Of a stretch of DNA of 64,000 nucleotides, positions 17,199 through 25,037 are shown in pieces; positions within the stretch are counted from its first letter, which is position 1; the number at the start of each line of letters is the position of its first letter. The stretch comes from Desulfurivibrio dismutans (lineage in GTDB: Bacteria > Desulfobacterota > Desulfobulbia > Desulfobulbales > Desulfurivibrionaceae): contig NZ_JARGDQ010000004.1 of NCBI RefSeq assembly GCF_029210385.1, positions 62,001 through 126,000 of the forward strand, read 5' to 3'. Made by a program: the position numbers and the translations under genes. Below the pieces are notes generated by a model. It made no database searches, was not told the DNA's origin, and was given only the letters and a program-made list of their open reading frames with translations.

Positions 17199-17606
17199 TT
17201 AGCGGACGCTGATGGGGTAACGTTTCTGTTGCCACTCGGGAAACCCCGCCCGGTAGGTAAAAACATTTTTGTAGCCGGCCTGTTGCGCCGCACCTGCGGC
17301 AGCTGGAGCCAGGCCTCAGTCGTAGCCCCGGCAGTAAAAGACCACCGGAGTTTCCTTGTTTTCCGGCAGGTGCGCGGCGATTTGCTCAAATTGGCTGGAA
17401 GGGATGTTGATGGCGCCGCTGATGTGGCCCTGGCGGTATTCCTGGGCGGTTCTGGTGTCCACCACCACGATTTTACGGGGCTGGTCAAGCCGCTGTTTCA
17501 ACTCTTCGGTGGTCAGGTCGCTGATCCAGGCCCGGGCGCCGGCGGTGGCGGCCAGCAGCAGGCAGCCCAGGCAGATCAGCAGGGTGGTAAAAATTTTACA
17601 ACGCAT
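17199..17606 (-). CDS. Predicted selenocysteine-containing periplasmic rhodanese (TGA at 17316-17318 read as Sec)
   Basis: From an ATG at 17606 (AGGAG 10 bases upstream) the frame gives a signal peptide (about 1-26), then a rhodanese domain (VVVDTRTAQEYRQGHISGAI) to the loop VVFYCRGYD at residue 96, then TGA, then continues in the same frame for 38 codons: GLAPAAAGAAQQAGYKNVF, YRAGFPEWQQKRYP, ending TAA at 17199. The part after TGA is a perfect rhodanese C-terminus, so without readthrough the domain is broken. In the periplasmic CxGxxC rhodanese subgroup a second cysteine follows the catalytic one by five positions; here Cys92 is followed by TGA at 97. With Sec the protein is 135 residues. 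selA is in the window. The alternative is a nonsense mutation. Confidence 0.82.
17277..17318 (-). promoter_or_regulatory. Predicted bacterial SECIS element after the TGA codon
   Basis: Directly after the TGA the mRNA can fold with an outer stem GGCCUG/CAGGCC and an inner stem GCCGC/GCGGC closing an AGGU loop. The loop begins 21 bases after UGA, inside the range known for bacterial SECIS, and AGGU resembles the AGGUCU loop of E. coli fdhF that SelB binds. Confidence 0.72.
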
Positions 17607-17826
17607 TGCTTTCTTGCTCCTCTGTTTTGAATGTGGCTGGCGGTTTGCCGTGCCATGGTTTAAGCTTGCGCCAAGCTCCCTTGGGTGACACGGCGACAGC
17701 CGCCAAGATTGGGATAACTGCCAGGATGGCAAAAGGGAGCCGGCAGAATGCTATTCAATCAGGCTGCGCATGTCAATCGGAAAGGGACCGGGGCGGGGGT
17801 GTTGGGACCGCCGGAGGAGGGAGCGG

Positions 17827-18615
17827 ATGGGCCTTTGGCGGTGGTGGAAAAAATGGCGGCGAGCCCGATTGTTGCGCCGTCATGTGCTCCCCGATGAAGT
17901 GTGGGCCGCCGCCCTTCGGCATCCGCCGGAACTGTTTGCCGGTTTGGCGGCCGAGGAATTTACCCGCCTGCGACAGTGGGTCACCCTTTTTCTGGTGGAA
18001 AAACAATTTTACGGGGCGCGTGGCTGGCAACTTACCCCGGCCATGGAAGCCGCCATCGCTGCCCAGGCCTGTATGCCCATTTTGAACCTGGACCTGGACT
18101 GCTACGCCGGCTGGCGTTCCATCGTGGTGTATGAGGACACCTTTGTCGCTCCCCGGGAAGAGACCGACGAGGACGGCATCGTCCACAGCGGCAGCGAAAT
18201 TCTGGCCGGCGAGGCTTGGGCGGCAGGGCCGGTGGTGCTTTCCTGGGCCGATTGCGCCCCCGGCAGCTACCCGCACGGACCGGCGAGTAATGTGGTGATT
18301 CACGAATTTGCCCACAAGCTCGATATGCTCAACGGCGCGGCCAACGGCTTGCCGCCGTTGCCCCGGGGGATGAGCCGGGCCGCCTGGGCGGCAGCTTTGG
18401 GCGGCGGCTATGAGCAGTTGCGAGCGGCGCTGGGGCACGGGGTAGAGCCGCTGCTGGACGAGTACGCGGCTGAAGACCCGGCCGAGTTTTTCGCCGTGGT
18501 CAGCGAATATTTTTTCATGGCTCCACTCCATCTACAACATCACTTGCCGGCGGTTTACGACCAGCTTGCCCTCTATTACCATCAGGATCCGGCGGCTCGT
18601 CGGCAAAAAATCTGA
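17827..18615 (+). CDS. mtfA: MtfA-family zinc metallopeptidase (M90)
   Basis: A 262-residue cytoplasmic protein with the zinc motif HEFAH at 159-163 in VVIHEFAHKLDMLNG, and the downstream acidic EDPAEFFAVVSEYFF helix carrying the third ligand region, both typical of MtfA. In E. coli MtfA binds and inactivates the glucose regulator Mlc and has aminopeptidase activity; whether that role applies here is unknown. The ATG at 17827 has GGAGG just upstream; the frame is open 19 codons further but that part is Arg/Gly-rich and unlike the family. Confidence 0.88.
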   Translation: MGLWRWWKKWRRARLLRRHVLPDEVWAAALRHPPELFAGLAAEEFTRLRQWVTLFLVEKQFYGARGWQLTPAMEAAIAAQACMPILNLDLDCYAGWRSIVVYEDTFVAPREETDEDGIVHSGSEILAGEAWAAGPVVLSWADCAPGSYPHGPASNVVIHEFAHKLDMLNGAANGLPPLPRGMSRAAWAAALGGGYEQLRAALGHGVEPLLDEYAAEDPAEFFAVVSEYFFMAPLHLQHHLPAVYDQLALYYHQDPAARRQKI

Positions 18616-18624
18616 AAAAACGAA

Positions 18625-18732
18625 GTAACTGTCCAGCAGCACCCCCTCTTGCGGCGATCAGGTCGGCTTGAGTACTTGATGTACGCTACGCCGACCTGCT
18701 TACCGCAACCTGGGGCACTGCTGAACAGTTAC
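18625..18732. repeat. Palindromic element of the GATCACGGGGCACCGC family (divergent long copy)
   Basis: A 108-bp imperfect inverted repeat between mtfA and the M20 peptidase gene. Outer arms 18625-18645 and 18712-18732 match at about 18 of 21 positions, inner arms 18649-18667 and 18690-18708 at about 16 of 19. It starts GTAA and ends TTAC like the other copies and shares the GGGGCAC and CCGCAACCTG segments with the 62772 copy. It lies between convergent genes, so it may also stop transcription. Confidence 0.75.
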
Positions 18733-18768
18733 TGGCTAGAATGAGCTGGATAGTTACAAAACGAAAAA

Positions 18769-19920
18769 TCAAAAATCATCGGCGGCCAGGCACAAGTCCA
18801 GGTAAATTTCCCCGGCTTTGATTACCTCGCCCAGGGTGGTGTGTTCTTCCGAAGTATGGGCTACCTCCAGGGCGCCGGGACCCAGTATCACCGGCTTGAT
18901 GCCGGCCTGGTGAAACAGGTTGCCATCGGAGTGGGAGCGGAAGGCATCGCAACGCCAGGGCAGTTGCCGGTGGCGGTAAATTTCCTGCAGTCGCCGGGCC
19001 AGAGGATTGTCCAACTCCAGGCTGTAGCCGGGGGCGGCCAGGTTGCAGGTCAATTCCAGGTTCAGGTCGGGAATCAGGGTGTTGGCTTCGTCGGCCCGTT
19101 GTCGCAGCACCTGCTCCACTTCCGCCGGATCGGTGTGGGGCGGCAGGTGCAGGTCGATCCAGGTCTCGCAGTGGTCCGGCACCACAAAACCGGCCCGGCT
19201 GGAGGTCATCTCCCGGATGGAATAGACGATGGAAGAGCTGCCGCGATCGAAAAGGGGATCGCGCCCCAGGTGCAGCAGCACCCGCAGCATGGACTCCACG
19301 GCGTTGTGCCCCAGTTCGGGCAGTGAAGAATGGGTACGCCGGCCCCGGGTGAGCAGATAGGCCTCAAGGTAACCGTAATGGGCAAAGTTGGGGGCCAGGC
19401 CGGTGGGCTCGCCGATCACCACCCAGGGCGGTGGCGAGGCCCGGCAGGATTCGATAAAGGCGGCACTGCCTTCCCCGTTTTCTTCCTCGCCCACCACCAG
19501 CAGCAATCCCACCGGCGGCCGCCGGGCCGGCGGCAGATCGCGGGCCAGGGTCAGAAAGGCCTCCACCATGGCGGCGCATCCCCCCTTCATATCGGCGCTG
19601 CCCAGGCCGTAAATCAGACCGTCTTCCTCCCGGGCTTCGTATTCGTCCAGATCCCGGGCGGCCACGGTGTCCACATGGCCCACCAGATAAAATTCCGGCT
19701 CCCGCGGGCCCAGGGGGACCACCAGGTTGTAGCGATCTTCTTCCACCTCCTGGCGCTGTACAGCCAGTCCGGCTCCGCTTAACACTTCTTCCAGGTAAAG
19801 CTGGATATCCTCCTCCTTGCCGGAGGGAGAATAGATGTCAATCAGGGTTCGAAGCAGTTCATCCAGGTGCTGGTGGTCCAGGGCCGGCCAGGCCGGTGAC
19901 GGGTCATGATTTGGCGGCAT
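18769..19920 (-). CDS. M20 family metallopeptidase/deacylase (ArgE/DapE type)
   Basis: A 383-residue zinc hydrolase with the family's ligands: FYLVGHVDTV, the GLGSADMKGGCAAM segment with the bridging Asp, and the catalytic GEEENGEGS. A dimerisation lid domain lies around residues 180-290 with RTHSSLPELGHNA. Close homologues deacylate N-acetyl amino acids (ArgE), succinyl-diaminopimelate (DapE) or lysine-carrier conjugates (LysK); sequence inspection does not decide. The start overlaps the end of the GNAT gene by 17 bases, so the two are cotranscribed, with the acetyltransferase first. Confidence 0.87.
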   Translation of the reverse strand: MPPNHDPSPAWPALDHQHLDELLRTLIDIYSPSGKEEDIQLYLEEVLSGAGLAVQRQEVEEDRYNLVVPLGPREPEFYLVGHVDTVAARDLDEYEAREEDGLIYGLGSADMKGGCAAMVEAFLTLARDLPPARRPPVGLLLVVGEEENGEGSAAFIESCRASPPPWVVIGEPTGLAPNFAHYGYLEAYLLTRGRRTHSSLPELGHNAVESMLRVLLHLGRDPLFDRGSSSIVYSIREMTSSRAGFVVPDHCETWIDLHLPPHTDPAEVEQVLRQRADEANTLIPDLNLELTCNLAAPGYSLELDNPLARRLQEIYRHRQLPWRCDAFRSHSDGNLFHQAGIKPVILGPGALEVAHTSEEHTTLGEVIKAGEIYLDLCLAADDF

Positions 19921-20434
19921 TTTTCTTCTTCTTTTTTCTTCTCTTTTTGGGGGTGGCGAGGTTCAGGGTCATGTAAACGTGTTGCTGAGGATGGTCAAAA
20001 CCCAGCTTGCTGAAAAAGTGGATAGCGGCTTCGTTGTCAGCGGAGGTGTCGATGATGATCATCCGCACCCCCTGGGCCTGCATTCGCCGTTTCATTTCCC
20101 GGAACAGGCGTTCGCCCACCCGCAGTTTCTGGGCCCGGGGACAGACCCCCAGCCACACCAGATAGCCATATTTCCAGGCCGAATGCTGTTTCTCCACCGT
20201 GGTGCCCAGGGCAAAGCCCACGGTCCGGTCGGCGCTTTCCGCCACCAGGCAGAGCTGGGAATCGGTATTGAACATGGAGGTCACTTCGTATTCATCCCAG
20301 GTCCGGTAGAGGCTCGGCGAGTATTCGGCGGTGAAAACAGTTTCGCCGATATGAAAAACTTCGGCCAGGTCGTCGATGGTCATTTCCCGGATACACAGGG
20401 AGCTTTTGCTGTTGAGTTGGCTGCAGACGGTCAT
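19904..20434 (-). CDS. GNAT family N-acetyltransferase
   Basis: A 176-residue (from the ATG at 20434) acetyltransferase. The acetyl-CoA site is visible as LGVCPRAQKLRVGERLFREM, followed by the IIIDTSADNEAAIHFFSKLG segment typical of RimI-like GNAT proteins. The tail is an unusual lysine/arginine run (KKRRKKKKKNAAKS), which could bind nucleic acid or ribosomes. The start is uncertain: no good ribosome site precedes 20434, and a GTG at 20518 extends the frame by 28 residues. Overlaps the M20 peptidase gene downstream. Confidence 0.78.
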   Translation of the reverse strand: MTVCSQLNSKSSLCIREMTIDDLAEVFHIGETVFTAEYSPSLYRTWDEYEVTSMFNTDSQLCLVAESADRTVGFALGTTVEKQHSAWKYGYLVWLGVCPRAQKLRVGERLFREMKRRMQAQGVRMIIIDTSADNEAAIHFFSKLGFDHPQQHVYMTLNLATPKKRRKKKKKNAAKS

Positions 20435-20647
20435 GTTGGTCAAGATTTGCTGTTTTATCAGTGGTGTAGGTAGAAGTGAAGCGGTTGCCGCCGGGGTTGA
20501 CAGGCCCCAATCTAACACGATGCCGTGCTTGGTGGAAGTTTATAATCAAGCTGTAGAGGCGGCGGCTTTTTTGCGTGGTGCTGCTTGGCCGATTATGCTT
20601 GAAATGTTACGGTGCGGGTGAGCATATTAGGCGAGGGGGTCAATGGG

Positions 20648-23179
20648 ATGTCGATTGACGAAGAAAATAAACCGGACCAGAGTGCGGCGACACCCGTAGA
20701 GATGTCATCCGGAGAGGCGGTACCGCCGTTTCTGATCCGGGTCCGGGCCGACCGGATGGCGGTGGATCTGGAGGTCCGCGACCCGCTGGTACCGGGGCAG
20801 GAACTGCGGCTGGAGCAGATCAAAGAGGAACTGGCGCAGCGGAAGATCGTCTTTGGTTTTGACGACCGGAGCCTGGCCGCCGCTCTGCTGGAGCTGGCCG
20901 GTCAGCCCCAGGGAGTGGGAGTGGTCCGGTTGGCCGACGGCCAGGCACCGGTGGATGGCGGTCGCGGCAGCCTTGAGTACCTGGTGGGTTCCGCGGCGGT
21001 CGGTGGGGATTCGGCAACTTTCGACCTGGTGCGTCCCGGTCAGGTGCTGGTACGCAGGATCAAGGCGGCGGCCGGGACCCCCGGGCGCGATGTGTTCGGG
21101 GAGGAGATTCCGGCCCGGGAGGGCCAGGAACCGTCCCTGGCGTTGGGCGAAAATGTTCGGCTGGCTGGCGACGATGGTCGCCAATACCAGGCCGAGATTT
21201 ACGGCCGGGCCAAGGTGAACGGAGGCCGGATTGCGGTGGAGCCGCTGGTGGAAGTTTCCGCCGACGGCATGAGCGCCTGGCTGCCGATTTATCCGCGCCT
21301 GGCCGACAACGGGGCGCTCGAGTATGAACATCTGGAGCACAGCCTGCAGGCGGCCGGCGTGATCCATGGCATCCGGGAAGAGGCTTTGCGGGGAGCCCTG
21401 GAGCAGCAGACCGTGGTGCCTCGGATGCTGGCGGCCCGAGGAGATGAGCCGGTAGATGGCCGGGACGCCAAAGTCCGTTTTGAATTTTATCTCAATGACG
21501 ACGATCCCCTGCGGGTAGATGCGGCTCGTCGGGACAGGGGCCTGCCGCCGGGGCCGGTGCGCAAAACTTTGCGTCTGAAAGGAGAAATTCTGGCGGTAAA
21601 AACGCCGTCGGCGGCAGCGATTCCCGGTCGTAAGGTGACCGGGGAAATGATCGCCGGCCGCGAAGGCCGCGATTTTTTACTGCAGTCGGGAGAAAACGTG
21701 GCGGTGGCCGACGATGCCCTGGTGTTTTCGGTGGTCGAAGAGCTGGCGGCCGGTTACCCGGATTACCAGGACGGCGCCATTTCCGTCGGTGATCCCCTGC
21801 TGGTAAGCGAAGATGCCATGGCCGCCTACCTGGAGATTCATCCGCCGGACCGGACCGGTCGCGGGCTCAACGGGGAGCTGATCCTGCAACTGATGGCCGC
21901 CCATGGGGTCACCCGCGGCCTGCGCAAGCGGCACATTCGCCGGGCGGTGGAGTTTGCCGCCACTCATCGGCGGGTGTTGCCCAAAGTTATGGTGGCTCGG
22001 GGCCGGCCACCGGAAGATGGCCGGGATGCGGTTATTGAAATGCTGGTGCAGGCCGGCAAACAACCCGGCCGCCTTGTTGCGCCCACGGAAAACATGGATT
22101 TCCGGGAGCGCAACGCCATCAGTTCGGTGCGCCGGGGCGATCTGCTGGCCCGCAGAACGCCGCCGGAGCCCGGGGTGGAAGGTTGGACGGTGCGGGGTGA
22201 ACCCATTGCGGCCAAACCCGGAGCCGATGTGCAGTTCCAACCCCAGCCCAACGTGGTGATCAGCGAGGATGGCCGGGAACTGCAGGCCGGGCTGGACGGC
22301 ATGCTCACGGTGCTGGCCCCCAACAAAATCGCGGTATTCGAAGTTTTTGAGGTGCAGGGGGATGTGGACTACCGGGTGGGCAACCTGGATATGGTCGGCG
22401 CCTTGCTGATTGGCGGCTGGGTCCGGCCCGGTTTTACGGTCCGGGCCAGTGGCGATATCCGGGTGGGTGGTGGCGTTGAGGATGCCAAGCTGATCGCCGG
22501 GGCCAATGTGGAAATCAACGGTGGCATGGTCTCCCGGGGCAAGGGCAAAATCAAGGCCGAACTGGATGTCGTCGCCCGTTTTCTGGAGTGGACCAGGGTG
22601 CAGGCCGGTGGTAATATTGTAATCCATGATCAGGTTATGCGCAGTCAGGTCTTTGCCGGTGGTACTCTCACCGTCACCGCTGGCAAGGGTAGAATCCGGG
22701 GAGGGGTGTGCTCGGCGATCCAGGGGATCGTGGCCAATGAAATTGGCTCTCCGGCCGGGGTCAGAACGGTGGTGATGGCCGGTGCCAATCCGTCTCTGCG
22801 GCGGCGGCTGCTGCGGGTCGATCGGCAGATGGCCGCGTATGCCCGGCAACGGGCCAAGATGGACATGGTGTTGGGGCGCTACTTGAAGCATGGGCGGGGC
22901 AGCAGTCTGCCGCCGGAAGTGCAGCGCAAGCTTTCCCTGCTGGCCAAGCAGCGGCGGGCCACCGCGCAGGCGGAAACACAACTGGCTCGCCCCCGAGAGG
23001 AGATGGCTCGGGAACTGGCCGCCATTGATTTGCGTAAAATCAAAATTGTCGCCCAAAAAGCAGTTTATGCCGGAACCATGGTGATTATTGGTCGGAGTCG
23101 GTATAAAGTGCGGGAAGACCTGCTGCGGCCGGTTACCTTCATGGTGGATCCGGCCGGAGGAGAGATCAAAGAGCCGTAA
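20648..23179 (+). CDS. FapA (DUF342) family protein
   Basis: An 843-residue protein ending in the FapA/DUF342 beta-helix domain: VQGDVDYRVGNLDMVGALLI, GWVRPGFTVRASGDIRVGGG and VEDAKLIAGANVEINGGMV, then a coiled-coil helical pair (about 700-790) and a final beta segment. The N-terminal ~480 residues contain two repeated modules, each with a PVDGRDAKVRF or PEDGRDAVIEM motif. FapA proteins are implicated in polar localisation and surface polymer or motility control, but the molecular role is unclear. Start chosen at ATG 20648, with GAGGGGG 9 bases upstream; a GTG at 20612 is an alternative. Confidence 0.85.
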   Translation: MSIDEENKPDQSAATPVEMSSGEAVPPFLIRVRADRMAVDLEVRDPLVPGQELRLEQIKEELAQRKIVFGFDDRSLAAALLELAGQPQGVGVVRLADGQAPVDGGRGSLEYLVGSAAVGGDSATFDLVRPGQVLVRRIKAAAGTPGRDVFGEEIPAREGQEPSLALGENVRLAGDDGRQYQAEIYGRAKVNGGRIAVEPLVEVSADGMSAWLPIYPRLADNGALEYEHLEHSLQAAGVIHGIREEALRGALEQQTVVPRMLAARGDEPVDGRDAKVRFEFYLNDDDPLRVDAARRDRGLPPGPVRKTLRLKGEILAVKTPSAAAIPGRKVTGEMIAGREGRDFLLQSGENVAVADDALVFSVVEELAAGYPDYQDGAISVGDPLLVSEDAMAAYLEIHPPDRTGRGLNGELILQLMAAHGVTRGLRKRHIRRAVEFAATHRRVLPKVMVARGRPPEDGRDAVIEMLVQAGKQPGRLVAPTENMDFRERNAISSVRRGDLLARRTPPEPGVEGWTVRGEPIAAKPGADVQFQPQPNVVISEDGRELQAGLDGMLTVLAPNKIAVFEVFEVQGDVDYRVGNLDMVGALLIGGWVRPGFTVRASGDIRVGGGVEDAKLIAGANVEINGGMVSRGKGKIKAELDVVARFLEWTRVQAGGNIVIHDQVMRSQVFAGGTLTVTAGKGRIRGGVCSAIQGIVANEIGSPAGVRTVVMAGANPSLRRRLLRVDRQMAAYARQRAKMDMVLGRYLKHGRGSSLPPEVQRKLSLLAKQRRATAQAETQLARPREEMARELAAIDLRKIKIVAQKAVYAGTMVIIGRSRYKVREDLLRPVTFMVDPAGGEIKEP

Positions 23180-23211
23180 GCGATCCACGGGGCACCACCG
23201 TGACCGCTTAC
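23176..23211. repeat. Palindromic element, short copy overlapping the stop codon of the FapA-family gene
   Basis: GTAAGCGATCCACGGGGCAC at the left and GTGACCGCTTAC at the right form a short palindrome of the same family as the 62772 copy. Its first bases supply the TAA stop codon of the upstream gene. A further arm TCCGTGGATCC follows at 23212-23222. Confidence 0.65.
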
Positions 23212-23319
23212 TCCGTGGATCCTATGGTCAGTTGCAGAGAGCCGAATGAGCCGGCGGTCGGCCGGGATTGGGCGGTGTTGAATACCCGTTGCCAAAGAAG
23301 ATAAAACAGGAGGATGAGG

Positions 23320-23724
23320 GTGATTGATATCAAAAAGCTGCGGGTTCGGGATTTGATGCAGACCCGGGTGCAGACCATTGAAAGAACCGCCACTCTGGCG
23401 GAAGCGGCCCGCTGGATGGCGGATAACAACTGTTCCAGCCCGATTGTGCTGCCGCTGGATGACAGTGATGCCTACGGGATTGTCACTCGCAAGGATATTC
23501 TGAACATCATGGTCATGGAGGTACACGACGAATTTGTTTCCCAACTCGGGGATATCATGACCAAGCCGGCGATCACCGTCGGATCGGCCCTGTCGTTGGA
23601 AAATTGCCTGTTGCTGATGCGCAGTACCGGCACCCGCCGTCTGCCGGTGGTGGATGGTGACAAACTGGTGGGGATGATCAGCACCACCGATATCTTTAAA
23701 CGCCTGGTCCGGGAGTTGGGCTAG
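23320..23724 (+). CDS. Tandem CBS-domain protein
   Basis: A 134-residue protein made of two CBS domains (RVRDLMQTRVQTIERTATLA; LGDIMTKPAITVGSALSLEN with RLPVVDGDKLVGMISTTDIF). Such stand-alone pairs bind adenine nucleotides and regulate partners. I prefer the GTG at 23320, which is 6 bases after GGAGG; an ATG at 23314 abuts the GGAGG directly. It lies between the FapA-family gene and an unknown gene, the latter only 19 bases downstream, so these are likely one transcript. Confidence 0.88.
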   Translation: MIDIKKLRVRDLMQTRVQTIERTATLAEAARWMADNNCSSPIVLPLDDSDAYGIVTRKDILNIMVMEVHDEFVSQLGDIMTKPAITVGSALSLENCLLLMRSTGTRRLPVVDGDKLVGMISTTDIFKRLVRELG

Positions 23725-23743
23725 GTTGGGGCAGGGAGACCGT

Positions 23744-24517
23744 ATGAGCCCGAAACAGCAAGGCCTTGACGATATTTTAGCCAACGAGGTCAAACAGGAA
23801 ATCGCCGGTCGTTATTTCGGCTTTCGTAAGTTGATTGAAGAAGACACTCTGGATTATACGCAAAAGGTCCGCCGGCATTCGGTGGTCCTGGAAAAACGGA
23901 TCAGCTTTGATCTGATCCGAATTTATCTGTTGCTGGGCCGGGAAGAGTTTATTCAACGGTTTCTTGATCTCACCGGCTTGCAGGAAAGACTTTTTTTCGA
24001 CCCCTACCTGCTGGAATCCCCCACCATCCGTGAACGGGTTTTTGAGTGTCAGCGCTTTAAAGGGTGGACCAGAAAGGGGCGGTTTGTCCGTTATTCTCTT
24101 ACCTGCTACGATAACCTGGCCTTTCACGTCAAGGTGTATCGCCGCAGACTGCAGGAGTTGGCCGACGACCAGCACAACATCAAGGCTACCATCGAGGCCT
24201 TTTATGAGCAGAACAATATCAGCGCCATCATGGCCTTTCTGCGTTCTCTGGGGGAGGATCATTCCACCGGGACCATGCAGGGCGAAAAAGAGATCGGTCT
24301 GGTCCAGGGGCTGGATGATAAGCTGAAGATCACTCCCCCCGCCCCCCTTGAGCAGATGTTACCCATAATCAACCCTTTGCCCCCATTGAGCGAGGTTAAA
24401 CGCCCTTTAAAGCGCCTCTTTAATCAAGCTTTTCGTTTGCAAACGCCTGAAATTCTAGAACTTTTCGATTCTTACAGCACCCCTTGTCCGGAGCGGGATT
24501 ATGTGCTGAAGACTTGA
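23744..24517 (+). CDS. Uncharacterised 257-residue protein
   Basis: I do not recognise this protein. It starts MSPKQQGLDDILANEVKQEI with GGGAG close upstream, has no signal peptide or membrane segment and appears largely helical. Notable regions are YFGFRKLIEEDTLDYTQKV, LIRIYLLLGREEFIQRFLDL and a Pro-rich hinge (PPAPLEQMLPIINPLPPLSE) before the C-terminal helix. It follows the CBS protein by 19 bases and is likely cotranscribed with it. No catalytic motif is visible. Confidence 0.75.
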   Translation: MSPKQQGLDDILANEVKQEIAGRYFGFRKLIEEDTLDYTQKVRRHSVVLEKRISFDLIRIYLLLGREEFIQRFLDLTGLQERLFFDPYLLESPTIRERVFECQRFKGWTRKGRFVRYSLTCYDNLAFHVKVYRRRLQELADDQHNIKATIEAFYEQNNISAIMAFLRSLGEDHSTGTMQGEKEIGLVQGLDDKLKITPPAPLEQMLPIINPLPPLSEVKRPLKRLFNQAFRLQTPEILELFDSYSTPCPERDYVLKT

Positions 24518-24715
24518 GCGCTGCGGCTTCGACCCCCCTGGAAAACATATGTTTTTCCCTGGGCGGTTGCTTGACCCCGGAGCGTCGGCTTGTTAAGTTG
24601 GCGCCAACTGTACCAAGGGTAATGCTAACCCGGTGGCCGTCGAGCAATCTTTGGCCGCCGCCGATTCCAGATGCCAGCCGGCAGCGGTGGCTGTCGGCAA
24701 TCAGGGAGGTTTTTC

Positions 24716-24979
24716 ATGAAAAAACAAAGTTTAATATTGTCGCTGCTGCTGGCGGGTGGTTTAATGCTGGCCGCCGGGGTAGGGTGTCAGCGGGCCGATG
24801 ACGATGAATTACCCACGGTCGCCCCTAGTGAACAACCAAGTCCCGGAATTTACTCGGCGCCGGAAGAAGAGGCGCCGCCGGCCAGGGAAAGTGAACCTGC
24901 CGCACCTTCCTATGGCGTGCCCTCACCTGAACCTGCGGATTCTGTCCCCGCGGAGCCGGCCGGTGGTTACGGGCTGTAG
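24716..24979 (+). CDS. Small Pro/Glu-rich lipoprotein
   Basis: An 87-residue secreted lipoprotein: signal MKKQSLILSLLLAGGLMLAA followed by a lipobox-like GVGC, then a low-complexity mature part rich in Pro, Glu, Ala and Ser ending GGYGL. AGGGAGG precedes the ATG. The mature part looks disordered, as a periplasmic tether or spacer might. It precedes selA by 58 bp; a GC-rich hairpin at 24991-25016 (GGTTGCG/CGCAACC arms) lies between them. No function can be assigned. Confidence 0.7.
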   Translation: MKKQSLILSLLLAGGLMLAAGVGCQRADDDELPTVAPSEQPSPGIYSAPEEEAPPARESEPAAPSYGVPSPEPADSVPAEPAGGYGL

Positions 24980-25037
24980 CGGCGGATGAGGGTTGCGTGG
25001 CCGGGGCCGCGCAACCAAAACACCTAATGGAGAGCGC

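Noticed and set aside
17183-17488. 101-codon minus-strand frame covering the second half of the rhodanese
   Set aside because: It is in another frame, Arg/Pro/Ser-rich without domain features. The rhodanese residues after the TGA are found in the original frame, so a frameshift explanation is not needed.
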